A stretch of 6,585 nt of DNA from Microbacteriaceae bacterium (lineage in GTDB: Bacteria > Actinomycetota > Actinomycetes > Actinomycetales > Microbacteriaceae): contig DMKW01000228.1 of NCBI GenBank assembly GCA_003454135.1, positions 4,570 to 11,154 of the forward strand. Reading direction: 5' to 3'. Both the position numbers and the translations under genes were made by a program. The notes under the pieces are model-generated. The model did no database searches. It worked only from the letters and a program-made list of their open reading frames with translations, and was not told where the DNA came from. Positions 1 through 5,619 of the stretch are shown in pieces; positions within the stretch are counted from its first letter, which is position 1, and the number at the start of each line of letters is the position of its first letter.

Positions 1-708
1 GCATGGCTCGCCATCCGGCTCGGCGCGACTGACGGCCTCGCGGGACTCCAACTCGCGGGAAACAACGTCTTCGTGCATCTTGGCGACGCGGCCGCCCTGC
101 TCTCGGCGCTCGCACTGGTGGCCACCATGGGGATGAATGCCTACGGCGGCATGCTCACGGTTCTCACCTCGGTGGACTCGTTCCGGTCCATCAAACCCAC
201 GCGGGCGGCTCGGGTCATCACCATCCTCGTGCTCACCGTCATCTGGTACCTGGTCGCCACCCTTATCAATACCGGTGGTGTCGCGACCGTGTTCTCCTCC
301 CTGACCCTGATGCTCTACCTGCTCGTGCCGTGGACCGCTACGAACCTCATCGACTACTTCATCGTTCGCCGCGGGCACTACGCCATCACCGACCTCTTCA
401 CTCCCAAGGGCGTCTACGGAGCATGGGCGTGGCGCGGACTGGCTGCTTTCGCTATCGGATTCGCATTCGAAATCCCGTTCATGGTCATTCCGGAGCTTGG
501 TTCATGGCACTACACCGGCCCGGTGGCCTCGGCGTTAGGCGGCCTCGATATCGCCTGGCTCGTGGGTCTTGCGGCCACCTCAGTCGCCTATCTGATCTTC
601 GGCCGTTCGCTCGATCTCACGGCCGAGCGCGCCGCCGAAGCAAGGAGTGCCGAGGAACTGGCCGAACAGGGCGCCGAACACAGGGTCGTGGAAACGACCG
701 CGGCCTGA
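1..708 (+). CDS. NCS1-family nucleobase/ureide permease, C-terminal part
   Basis: The reading frame is open from the first base, so the gene begins upstream and only its last 235 residues are present. By eye there are about five hydrophobic segments (fragment residues 30-52, 70-90, 96-118, 144-164, 183-203), matching the last five of the twelve helices of nucleobase:cation symporter-1 proteins. The stretch WTATNLIDYFIVRRGHY at 111-127 is the conserved NCS1 signature (W-T-x-x-N-L-x-D-Y, then R-x-G-x-Y). A charged Ala/Glu-rich tail of about 30 residues follows the last helix and is probably cytoplasmic. Known NCS1 members import cytosine, uracil, purines, allantoin, hydantoins or thiamine precursors; the substrate-selecting helices are mostly outside the window, so no substrate is assigned. 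The alcohol dehydrogenase gene starts 52 bp downstream on the same strand with no visible terminator, so one operon is likely. Family assignment is firm. Confidence 0.9.
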   Translation, partial: AWLAIRLGATDGLAGLQLAGNNVFVHLGDAAALLSALALVATMGMNAYGGMLTVLTSVDSFRSIKPTRAARVITILVLTVIWYLVATLINTGGVATVFSSLTLMLYLLVPWTATNLIDYFIVRRGHYAITDLFTPKGVYGAWAWRGLAAFAIGFAFEIPFMVIPELGSWHYTGPVASALGGLDIAWLVGLAATSVAYLIFGRSLDLTAERAAEARSAEELAEQGAEHRVVETTAA

Positions 709-745
709 CCGGAACAACATTTGCCCGAATGCCCGATCCCTCTCC

Positions 746-751
746 AGAAGG
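746..751 (+). promoter_or_regulatory. Ribosome binding site for the alcohol dehydrogenase
   Basis: AGAAGG lies 9 nt before the ATG at 761. It supports that start over the open frame that continues upstream into the permease gene and over the in-frame ATG at 782. Confidence 0.5.
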
Positions 752-760
752 TCCCCACCG

Positions 761-1915
761 ATGACAGTCCCCCTCGGCTCGATGCCCGCTGCTGCCATCA
801 CCTTCCGTCAAGGCGCCGGCCTGGGTATCGAACTGATCCGGCTCGGGGAGACTGGTCCCGGTCTCGTTCGCGTGGACATCAAGGCGACGGGGGTCTGCCA
901 CTCGGACCTCCACATCGTCGATGGCGACTGGCCGACTGATCGGCCGCTGGTTCTCGGCCACGAAGCCTCGGGGGTGGTGGCCGAGATCGGAGCCGGTGTC
1001 AGGGATGTCCAGGTCGGCGACCACGTGGTGCTCTCGTGGTTCGCCCCCTGTGGCCGGTGCGTCACGTGCGCATCGGGACAGGCCTGGTTGTGTTCGGGAA
1101 CGACCGCCATCGACAACACCCTCCCGGATGGCTCGACGGGTTTCACCGATGACGACGGGCTCGAGGTGTGGCCGTACCTCGGACTCGGAACATTCACCGA
1201 CAGCGTGCTTGTGCCGGAATCGGCCGTGATCGTCGTATCCGACGAACTGCCGTTCGAGGTCGGAGCGCTCCTCGGGTGCTCGGTGACCACCGGTGTGGGT
1301 GCCGTCGTCAACACGGCCAGTGTTCCCGTCGGGTCGGTGGCTGTGGTCATCGGATGCGGAGGGGTCGGCCTGTCGATCATCATGGGTCTCAAGCTCGTGG
1401 GCGCGAACCCCATAATCGCCGTGGACCTCTCGGCCGAAAAGCTCGCGATCGCAGAGGAACTCGGGGCCACGGTCGTGCTGCGAGGGGATGAAGTGGACGT
1501 TCCGGCCCATTTGCAGGAGCACTACGGCGGGGCCGATTTTGCCTTCGAGGCGATCGGTCGCATCGCCACGATCGAGAGTCTCCCATCGATGCTCTCGGCC
1601 GGAGGGAGCGCGGTCCTCGTGGGCATGACGCCCGTCGGGGCGCGGGCCTCGATCGATCCGTTCGATCTCGCAGACCAGGGCAAGAGCATTCTCGGATGCA
1701 ATTACGGCTCGAGCGTGGCAAAACGGGACATCCCGAGGCTGGCCGACCTCTACCTGGCCGGGCTGCTGCCGCTCGACAAGCTGATCGGCCTGGTGCGACC
1801 GCTCAGCGACGCCTCCAGCGCGCTGGACGAGCTGCGGGCCGGTGTCGGTCTCCGTTCCATTCTCGTCCCAGCGGGGCGGGAAGAAGAGTTGCAGGTCGCG
1901 CGTCCGACGGGTTAG
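761..1915 (+). CDS. Zinc-dependent medium-chain alcohol dehydrogenase
   Basis: This 384-residue protein is a complete member of the zinc-binding medium-chain dehydrogenase family, which oxidises alcohols or reduces aldehydes with NAD(P). The catalytic zinc ligands are visible as C46 (GVCHSDLH), H67 with E68 (GHEASG) and C173 (LLGCSVTTG). The structural zinc lobe has all four cysteines, C97, C100, C103 and C111. The Rossmann motif GCGGVG is at 198-203, and D222 at the end of the second beta strand favours NAD over NADP. Length and the LLGC..TTG context resemble class III-type enzymes (formaldehyde/thiol-adduct dehydrogenases), but the substrate cannot be read. The ATG at 761 is chosen because of its ribosome binding site; an open frame upstream to 647 lies inside the permease gene. 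It follows the permease by 52 bp. Its stop codon overlaps the stop codon of the convergent XRE-cupin gene by 4 nt. Confidence 0.93.
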   Translation: MTVPLGSMPAAAITFRQGAGLGIELIRLGETGPGLVRVDIKATGVCHSDLHIVDGDWPTDRPLVLGHEASGVVAEIGAGVRDVQVGDHVVLSWFAPCGRCVTCASGQAWLCSGTTAIDNTLPDGSTGFTDDDGLEVWPYLGLGTFTDSVLVPESAVIVVSDELPFEVGALLGCSVTTGVGAVVNTASVPVGSVAVVIGCGGVGLSIIMGLKLVGANPIIAVDLSAEKLAIAEELGATVVLRGDEVDVPAHLQEHYGGADFAFEAIGRIATIESLPSMLSAGGSAVLVGMTPVGARASIDPFDLADQGKSILGCNYGSSVAKRDIPRLADLYLAGLLPLDKLIGLVRPLSDASSALDELRAGVGLRSILVPAGREEELQVARPTG

Positions 1916-2496
1916 GAGGAACCGCTCCACGCGGCCGGGACGATCGTCCAGATGAGCTCCGTTTCGCCACCGAACTCGTTGTCCCAGGAGTGCGGTTCGC
2001 GCCCCGCGAGCGTCATTGTGTCGCCGGCCATGAGTTCGACCGCACCTCCGACCAGTCGAACACGAAGGCTGCCCGTGAGCACGTGCACGACTTCGACGTC
2101 GCAGTTGATCGTGTACAGCTCTTCGCCACCGGACGCGCCGGGGGCCAGGACCGATCGGAGCACCTGCACCCGGGATTCACTCCGTGGCGTCAAGAGCTTC
2201 TCTACGGCCTTGACACCGCCCATGTTGATGCGCGGAGCGTCGGCAAGGGAGATGACCTCGTTCTCGGGGGGTTCGAACAGCGCCCCGAGTTGCAGCGACA
2301 GCACCTGGCAGAGCGTGACGAGCGTGGAGACACTCGGCGAGGTCTCGTCGCGTTCCACCCGGCTGATGAAGCCGGTGCTCAACCCGCTCGCTTCAGCGAC
2401 ATGCGCAATGGTCAGCGATTGCGCGAGCCTCGTTGCCCGAAGCTTGGCCCCGATCGCCAGCGGCGCCCCCGACGGCGCGGGATGAAGTGCTCGCAT
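1912..2496 (-). CDS. XRE-family regulator with C-terminal cupin sensor domain
   Basis: This 194-residue DNA-binding protein has the standard XRE-cupin architecture. A helix-turn-helix lies at about residues 15-72 (SLTIAHVAEASGLSTGFISR, then VERDETSPS, a typical HTH_3 pattern), and a cupin beta-barrel at about 108-187. The cupin retains H138 and the distal H169 (EPHSWDN), but the first metal-binding motif is incomplete, so it may bind a small organic ligand rather than a metal. Family members such as PuuR of E. coli sense pathway metabolites and repress nearby catabolic genes; here the nearest candidates are the ureohydrolase upstream on the same strand and the cyclase-fold hydrolase. ATG 2496 is preceded by GAGGA (2501-2505) four bases away, short but usable. 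The 133-bp gap after the ureohydrolase and an inverted repeat within it suggest its own, perhaps autoregulated, promoter. Its ligand is not determinable from sequence. Confidence 0.92.
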   Translation of the reverse strand: MRALHPAPSGAPLAIGAKLRATRLAQSLTIAHVAEASGLSTGFISRVERDETSPSVSTLVTLCQVLSLQLGALFEPPENEVISLADAPRINMGGVKAVEKLLTPRSESRVQVLRSVLAPGASGGEELYTINCDVEVVHVLTGSLRVRLVGGAVELMAGDTMTLAGREPHSWDNEFGGETELIWTIVPAAWSGSS

Positions 2497-2539
2497 TTTT
2501 TCCTCGTATTCGGCTCAGGGTGGCGCGCCGACTCAAACC

Positions 2540-2558
2540 GGTAACCCTAGTATTTACC
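2540..2558. promoter_or_regulatory. Candidate operator GGTAA-N9-TTACC upstream of the XRE-cupin gene
   Basis: A perfect 5-bp inverted repeat with a 9-bp AT-richer core (CCCTAGTAT) sits 43-62 bp upstream of the regulator's ATG, in the gap after the ureohydrolase gene. Read on the minus strand, the core contains TAAATACT, which could serve as part of a -10 element. The position fits autoregulation. Support is symmetry and place only; no second copy of the half-site was found in the window. Confidence 0.35.
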
Positions 2559-2629
2559 ACCTCCCGCGACCGACCTTCTCCAGGGCGGCGAGCCGTCAAA
2601 CTGGCGAACGTCCGGTCGCGGTGCCGGGG

Positions 2630-3571
2630 TCAGCGCGGCGTCATCGCCGACAGGATCTCATAGGCGACGTGGGAGGCGGCGACGGCGGTGATCTGCGCGT
2701 GGTCATAGGCCGGAGCGACCTCGACCACGTCGGCGCCGACGATTGTCACCGCACTCAGCGCCCGGATGATGGCCAGGAGCTCGCGACTGGTGAGACCGCC
2801 TGCCTCGGGGGTTCCGGTGCCCGGCGCGTGCGACGGGTCAAGCACGTCGATGTCGACGGACACGTACACCGGGCGATCGCCGAGCCGCGCAAGCATCCGC
2901 TTCACCACCCCGGCGACACCTTCGGTCTCCACCTCGTGGGCAGCAATGACAGCGAAACCCAGTCGGGCGTCGTCCTTAAGATCCTGCCTGCTGTAGAGGG
3001 GCCCACGGATTCCGACATGCAGGCTGGCTTCGAGGTCGATCAGGCCCTCCTCGGATGCACGCCTGAACGGGGTGCCGTGCGTCACCGGAGCGCCGAAATA
3101 GGTGTCCCAGGTGTCGAGGTGCGCATCGAAATGAAGCACGGCGACCGGGCCGGTCCTTTTCGTGACAGCTCGAAGCAGCGGCAGCGCGATGGTGTGGTCC
3201 CCCCCGATCGTCAGAAGCCTGGTTCCGCCAGCGCCGAGCCGGGTCGCCTCCGACTCAATCTGAGCCACTGCTTCTGCGATGTTGAACGGGTTGGCGGCAA
3301 TGTCGCCTGCATCCGCGATCTGCTGGGAGGAGAAGGGCTCGACGTCCTGCACCGGGTTGTATGGCCTGAGCAGGCGAGACGCCTCGCGCACGTGAGCCGG
3401 TCCAAATCGTGCGCCCGGCCGGTAGCTCACGCCGCTGTCGAAGGGCACACCGACGACGGCAATGTCGGCTTTCGGAACGTCCTCGATTCGAGGCAGCCGG
3501 GCAAAGGTGGCGATGCCGGCATATCGAGGCGAAATGCTCGCGTCCGAAGGTCCGATGGGCGAGTTGGACAT
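2630..3571 (-). CDS. Agmatinase/arginase-family ureohydrolase (guanidino-compound amidinohydrolase)
   Basis: This 313-residue protein belongs to the ureohydrolase superfamily, which uses a two-metal centre (usually Mn) to hydrolyse a guanidino group to urea plus an amine. All six expected metal ligands are present: H126 in GGDHT, D149, H151 and D153 in DAHLDTWD, and D240 and D242 in SVDIDVLDP. The third signature continues as SHAPGTGTPEAGG. H165 (THGTPF) and E284 (VEVAP) are further active-site residues conserved in the family. Length and the THGTPFRR loop fit agmatinase, guanidinobutyrase or guanidinopropionase rather than arginase. Paralogues acting on guanidine itself are known, so the agmatine name is provisional. 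The start at 3571 has a weak AGAAAG about 7 nt upstream and a good -10 (TATGAT) further up. Its neighbours on the same strand are the cyclase-fold hydrolase (80 bp upstream) and the XRE-cupin regulator (133 bp downstream). Confidence 0.93.
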   Translation of the reverse strand: MSNSPIGPSDASISPRYAGIATFARLPRIEDVPKADIAVVGVPFDSGVSYRPGARFGPAHVREASRLLRPYNPVQDVEPFSSQQIADAGDIAANPFNIAEAVAQIESEATRLGAGGTRLLTIGGDHTIALPLLRAVTKRTGPVAVLHFDAHLDTWDTYFGAPVTHGTPFRRASEEGLIDLEASLHVGIRGPLYSRQDLKDDARLGFAVIAAHEVETEGVAGVVKRMLARLGDRPVYVSVDIDVLDPSHAPGTGTPEAGGLTSRELLAIIRALSAVTIVGADVVEVAPAYDHAQITAVAASHVAYEILSAMTPR

Positions 3572-3592
3572 GGTCAGCTTTCTGTCGGTCGA

Positions 3593-3598
3593 ATCATA
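3593..3598 (-). promoter_or_regulatory. Candidate -10 element for the ureohydrolase gene
   Basis: On the minus strand TATGAT (5 of 6 matches to TATAAT) lies 21 bp before the ATG at 3571, which would give a leader of roughly 15 nt. No convincing -35 hexamer is found 16-18 bp upstream; that position is occupied by a pyrimidine-rich stretch and by the inverted repeat GTTAG-N14-CTAAC (3609-3632), which might bind an activator. Confidence 0.35.
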
Positions 3599-3651
3599 GG
3601 TACGTGGGGTTAGGAGGGAGGGGAAGGCTAACAGGGCGGGCCCATCGCGGC

Positions 3652-4326
3652 CTAGGCCTCGATCTGCAGCGCCACCGCCCTGACGGGGGCCCCGTCTGCC
3701 GCCTCGAACGCGATGGGAAGCAACGAGATGAGCGGATCGACGAAATCAATGGACTCCAGGTTCGACAGGTTCTCGCCGATCACGCCCGAAACATCGGCGA
3801 TGAGGTGGTGCACGGGAAAGCCTTCGCCCGGGTGATCGTCATCCGGCGTTTCGTCGATGTTGATCGCATCGATGCCGAATGTGCGCACTCCGAGCGCGAC
3901 GAGCCTGGCGCACGCGTCCGCGTCGAGGTACGGGTTGTCGAAATACTCGGACGACCCGTAGTGGGCGCTCCACCCGGTGTGCAGAAGCACGATCGCCCCG
4001 GGGACCAGACTCTTCTCGACACCCTCGAAGTAATCCCAGGTGATTCGACCGCGGGCGCCGGCCGCTCGGGCATCCACGACAACGCCCGTGCCGATGAACC
4101 GGTCCAGCGGCAGCTCGTCGAGCTTCGCGGCCGACTCGTCGAAGTGGTACGGCGCGTCGACGTGGGTGCCCGTCTGCGATCCCATCGTGACCTTCAGGAG
4201 GTTGAATCCGTCTCGCTGGATTGTGCTGTGCGGATCGAAACGCGGTTCCGGATCGCCGGGATAGACCTGGGTGGCGGAGTTGATCACGACGGAAAGATCA
4301 ACGACCCTGTGTATCTTCATAGTCAT
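3652..4326 (-). CDS. Cyclase-family metal-dependent hydrolase (kynurenine formamidase/isatin hydrolase fold)
   Basis: This 224-residue protein belongs to the cyclase family (Pfam Cyclase), metal-dependent enzymes that mostly hydrolyse amide bonds, including ring amides and formamides. The signature is at residues 51-61, QTGTHVDAPYH, with metal ligands H55, D57 and H61. H173 (FPVHHL) and E185 (GENL) lie 12 residues apart, as expected for the distal metal ligands. DLS near residue 10 and YPGDP at 22-26 are also typical. One signature residue differs: the first histidine of H-x-G-T-H-x-D-x-P-x-H is glutamine (Q51). The start is ambiguous, either ATG 4326 or ATG 4320; neither has a Shine-Dalgarno sequence. 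The gene is divergent from the SnoaL/SDR operon and 80 bp upstream of the ureohydrolase on the same strand. Family is firm; substrate is unknown. Confidence 0.9.
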   Translation of the reverse strand: MTMKIHRVVDLSVVINSATQVYPGDPEPRFDPHSTIQRDGFNLLKVTMGSQTGTHVDAPYHFDESAAKLDELPLDRFIGTGVVVDARAAGARGRITWDYFEGVEKSLVPGAIVLLHTGWSAHYGSSEYFDNPYLDADACARLVALGVRTFGIDAINIDETPDDDHPGEGFPVHHLIADVSGVIGENLSNLESIDFVDPLISLLPIAFEAADGAPVRAVALQIEA

Positions 4327-4330
4327 AAAC

Positions 4331-4349
4331 TATTGCACATTGGTCAATA
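4331..4349. promoter_or_regulatory. Candidate shared operator TATTG-N9-CAATA in the divergent promoter region
   Basis: A perfect 5-bp inverted repeat with a 9-bp spacer lies in the 88-bp gap between the divergently read hydrolase and the SnoaL/SDR operon. A nested shorter symmetry, ATTGGTCAAT, occupies 4339-4348. The site covers the -35 hexamer proposed for the plus-strand operon and sits 5 bp from the minus-strand start codon, so a bound protein could block both directions. The cognate regulator is not identified; the XRE-cupin protein is the only regulator in the window. Confidence 0.4.
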
Positions 4350-4361
4350 TCGCGCTAGTGT
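4333..4361 (+). promoter_or_regulatory. Candidate sigma-70-type promoter of the SnoaL/SDR operon
   Basis: TTGCAC (4333-4338) and TAGTGT (4356-4361) are separated by the ideal 17 bp. The -35 has the conserved TTG and the -10 keeps the three most conserved bases (T, A and final T). Transcription would begin near 4368, giving a leader of about 47 nt to the small ORF at 4415. It overlaps the inverted repeat at 4331-4349, so repression at this site is plausible. Confidence 0.45.
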
Positions 4362-4414
4362 CGGGCAATCCCCCAAGGCCATTCCCAGGCTTCCATCTAG
4401 TCGAAAGCGCATTC

Positions 4415-4504
4415 ATGAGTGACAACAATGGCGTTCACCAGGGCTCCCGCACAGAGGTGCTGAACGGGCGGGTTGACGCACGACGCGCGGGCGCGGCAGC
4501 GTGA
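4415..4504 (+). CDS. Candidate small ORF (29 residues) coupled to the SnoaL-like gene
   Basis: ATG 4415 is preceded by GAAAG (4403-4407) with 7 nt spacing, a better start signal than the one for the next gene. The ORF ends in TGA at 4502-4504, overlapping the GTG start of the SnoaL-like gene in a GTGA arrangement typical of translational coupling. The peptide begins MSDNNGVHQG and ends in an Arg/Ala-rich stretch, ARRAGAAA. It has no membrane segment, signal peptide, cysteine or recognised domain. By my count, 21 of 29 codons end in G or C, somewhat low for the neighbourhood. It could be a leader peptide whose translation delivers ribosomes to the next gene, a true microprotein, or a chance ORF. 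I do not recognise it and assign no function. Confidence 0.35.
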   Translation: MSDNNGVHQGSRTEVLNGRVDARRAGAAA

Positions 4505-4899
4505 CCGACCTCGCGTCATTGCTCGAAGCGGACGCGCTCGCGGCCGCCGACCGCATCATCGATGACTTCGGTCATCATCGCCGCGACGAGTACTTCTCCG
4601 GTTTCGCCCCTGAGGCGACCTTCCTGTTCCACAACGTCGCTCGCCGGCTCGAATCCCGCGCGGCCTACGAGGATCTGTGGAGAGGCTGGGAAGCCGAGGG
4701 GTTCAGGGTGCTCGAGTGCACCTCGTCCAATCGACGCCTTCAGATGGTCGGGTCGGTCGCGGTCTTCACGCATGACGTGGACACGACATCCGAGCTGGCG
4801 GGAGCCGTAGAGACAGCGCGGGAGCGGGAGACGATCGTGCTGGCATTGGCGAAGGGCGCCTGGCTCTGCGTTCACGAACACCTGTCGACGAGGGAGTAG
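4501..4899 (+). CDS. SnoaL/NTF2-like protein (SnoaL_3/DUF4440 type)
   Basis: This 132-residue protein has the pattern of a small NTF2-fold cone domain. The N-terminal helix is followed by DEYFSGFAPEATFLFH (29-44), then a helix with AAYEDLWRGW (55-64), strands LQMVGSVAVFTHDV (80-93), and the closing strand WLCVHEHLS (121-129), whose x-H-E-H-x-S ending is characteristic of SnoaL_3/DUF4440 proteins. Such proteins act as small-molecule isomerases, hydratases or ligand-binding partners; no catalytic role can be assigned here. The GTG start at 4501 is bounded by an in-frame stop at 4474 and lacks a Shine-Dalgarno sequence, so initiation probably depends on the upstream small ORF that overlaps it. 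The SDR gene starts 3 bp after its stop, and that gene's ribosome binding site lies within this coding region, so the two are almost certainly co-expressed. Confidence 0.82.
   Translation: MTDLASLLEADALAAADRIIDDFGHHRRDEYFSGFAPEATFLFHNVARRLESRAAYEDLWRGWEAEGFRVLECTSSNRRLQMVGSVAVFTHDVDTTSELAGAVETARERETIVLALAKGAWLCVHEHLSTRE
4890..4896 (+). promoter_or_regulatory. Ribosome binding site for the first SDR gene
   Basis: GAGGGAG, the strongest Shine-Dalgarno sequence in the window, lies 6 nt before ATG 4903 and inside the last codons of the SnoaL-like gene. It fixes the SDR start and indicates higher translation initiation for this gene than for its neighbours. Confidence 0.7.
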
Positions 4900-4902
4900 C
4901 GG

Positions 4903-5619
4903 ATGCCCGGAACGAACTCGAGATCGCAGGATCCGGGCATCGCGATCGTCACGGGCGCGGCGAGCGGACTCGGCGCTGCCGTCGCCCGCATGCTCGCCGA
5001 GAAGGGGTGGTCGGTCGCCGGCTTCGACCTGAGGGCGTCGGCCACGACATCAAGCACCATCGTCGACGTGACGGACGCGGCAGCGGTCGCCGCCGCCGTC
5101 GCGGGTGTGACGGCGAGCCTCGGGCGCGTCGACGCGCTTGTCACCGTCGCGGGAATCTACGAAGTGCTGCCGATCGACCAGATTACCGACGAAAGGTGGA
5201 ACAGAATGCTCGCGGTCAACATCGAGGGAACAGTGAATGCGATCGCCGCCGTTCTACCCGGTATGACTTCTCGCGGAATCGGGAGCATCGTCACGATTTC
5301 GTCCGATCTCGGCATAGGCGGAAGCCAGGGCGACGCCCACTACGCCGCCACCAAGGGTGCGATCGTGGGGCTGAGCCGCAGCCTCGCTCGCGAGCTCGCC
5401 GACTCGGGAATTGTCGTGAACTCCGTCGCTCCGGGTGCCGCGGACACCCCGATGCTCGCCGCCGATTCGCCGTGGCGCGATCCGGCCTTCCTCGACACCC
5501 TCCCGGTGCGGAGACTCGTGACACCGGACGAGATTGCCGCTGCCGTGCTGTTCTTCCTCGAGGCCGGGTCCGGTTTCGTTGGCCAGCTCGTCTCGCCCAA
5601 CGCTGGAGCGACGATCTAG
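4903..5619 (+). CDS. Short-chain dehydrogenase/reductase (classical SDR), complete active site
   Basis: This 238-residue classical SDR is NAD(P)-dependent and probably oxidises a secondary alcohol or reduces a ketone. The cofactor motif TGAASGLG is at 17-24 with D42 at the end of the second strand, which favours NAD(H). The catalytic tetrad is complete: N106 (AVNIEG), S134 (TISSD), Y147 and K151 (YAATK). The usual NNAG motif is altered to TVAG at 81-84. After the active site come VNSVAPGAADTPM (172-184) and the C-terminal FVGQLVSPNAG, the place where classical SDRs have G-x-x-x-x-V-D-G-G. Length matches the family. It sits between the SnoaL-like gene (2-3 bp gap, with its own strong ribosome binding site) and a second SDR-fold gene whose GTG overlaps this stop by 1 nt. 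Substrate is unknown. Confidence 0.92.
   Translation: MPGTNSRSQDPGIAIVTGAASGLGAAVARMLAEKGWSVAGFDLRASATTSSTIVDVTDAAAVAAAVAGVTASLGRVDALVTVAGIYEVLPIDQITDERWNRMLAVNIEGTVNAIAAVLPGMTSRGIGSIVTISSDLGIGGSQGDAHYAATKGAIVGLSRSLARELADSGIVVNSVAPGAADTPMLAADSPWRDPAFLDTLPVRRLVTPDEIAAAVLFFLEAGSGFVGQLVSPNAGATI
5605..5608 (+). promoter_or_regulatory. Ribosome binding site for the degenerate SDR gene
   Basis: GGAG lies 10 nt before GTG 5619, inside the end of the preceding SDR gene. With the 1-nt stop/start overlap it supports this start, although the open frame extends far upstream (to 5007) within the SDR gene. Confidence 0.45.

Noticed and set aside
617..1930. Long 437-residue minus-strand open frame opposite the alcohol dehydrogenase
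   Set aside because: It mirrors a GC-rich gene and has an Arg/Asp/His/Gly-rich composition with no domain pattern, while the plus strand has a full set of zinc and NAD motifs.
2564..2621. 9-bp inverted repeat (CCGCGACCG at 2564 and CGGTCGCGG at 2613)
   Set aside because: The 40-nt loop and lack of a T run make it a poor terminator; such a GC-only match is easily due to chance.
2621..3613. 330-residue plus-strand open frame opposite the ureohydrolase
   Set aside because: The minus strand carries all ureohydrolase motifs; this frame has no recognisable domain.
3649..3658. 10-bp palindrome GGCCTAGGCC including the stop codon of the cyclase-family hydrolase
   Set aside because: There is no loop to form a stable hairpin and no T tract; it is likely a by-product of the stop codon in GC-rich sequence.
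4271..4414. Longer version of the small ORF starting inside the hydrolase gene
   Set aside because: The extra part would lie antisense to the hydrolase start and upstream of the proposed promoter; only the segment from ATG 4415 has a ribosome binding site.
3409..4422. 337-residue plus-strand open frame opposite the cyclase-family hydrolase
   Set aside because: Composition is typical of a high-GC antisense shadow, and the real gene on the minus strand is unambiguous.
5007..5618. N-terminal extension of the degenerate SDR frame into the preceding SDR gene
   Set aside because: The extension is Arg-rich out-of-frame translation of the active SDR; similarity to SDRs begins only after GTG 5619.
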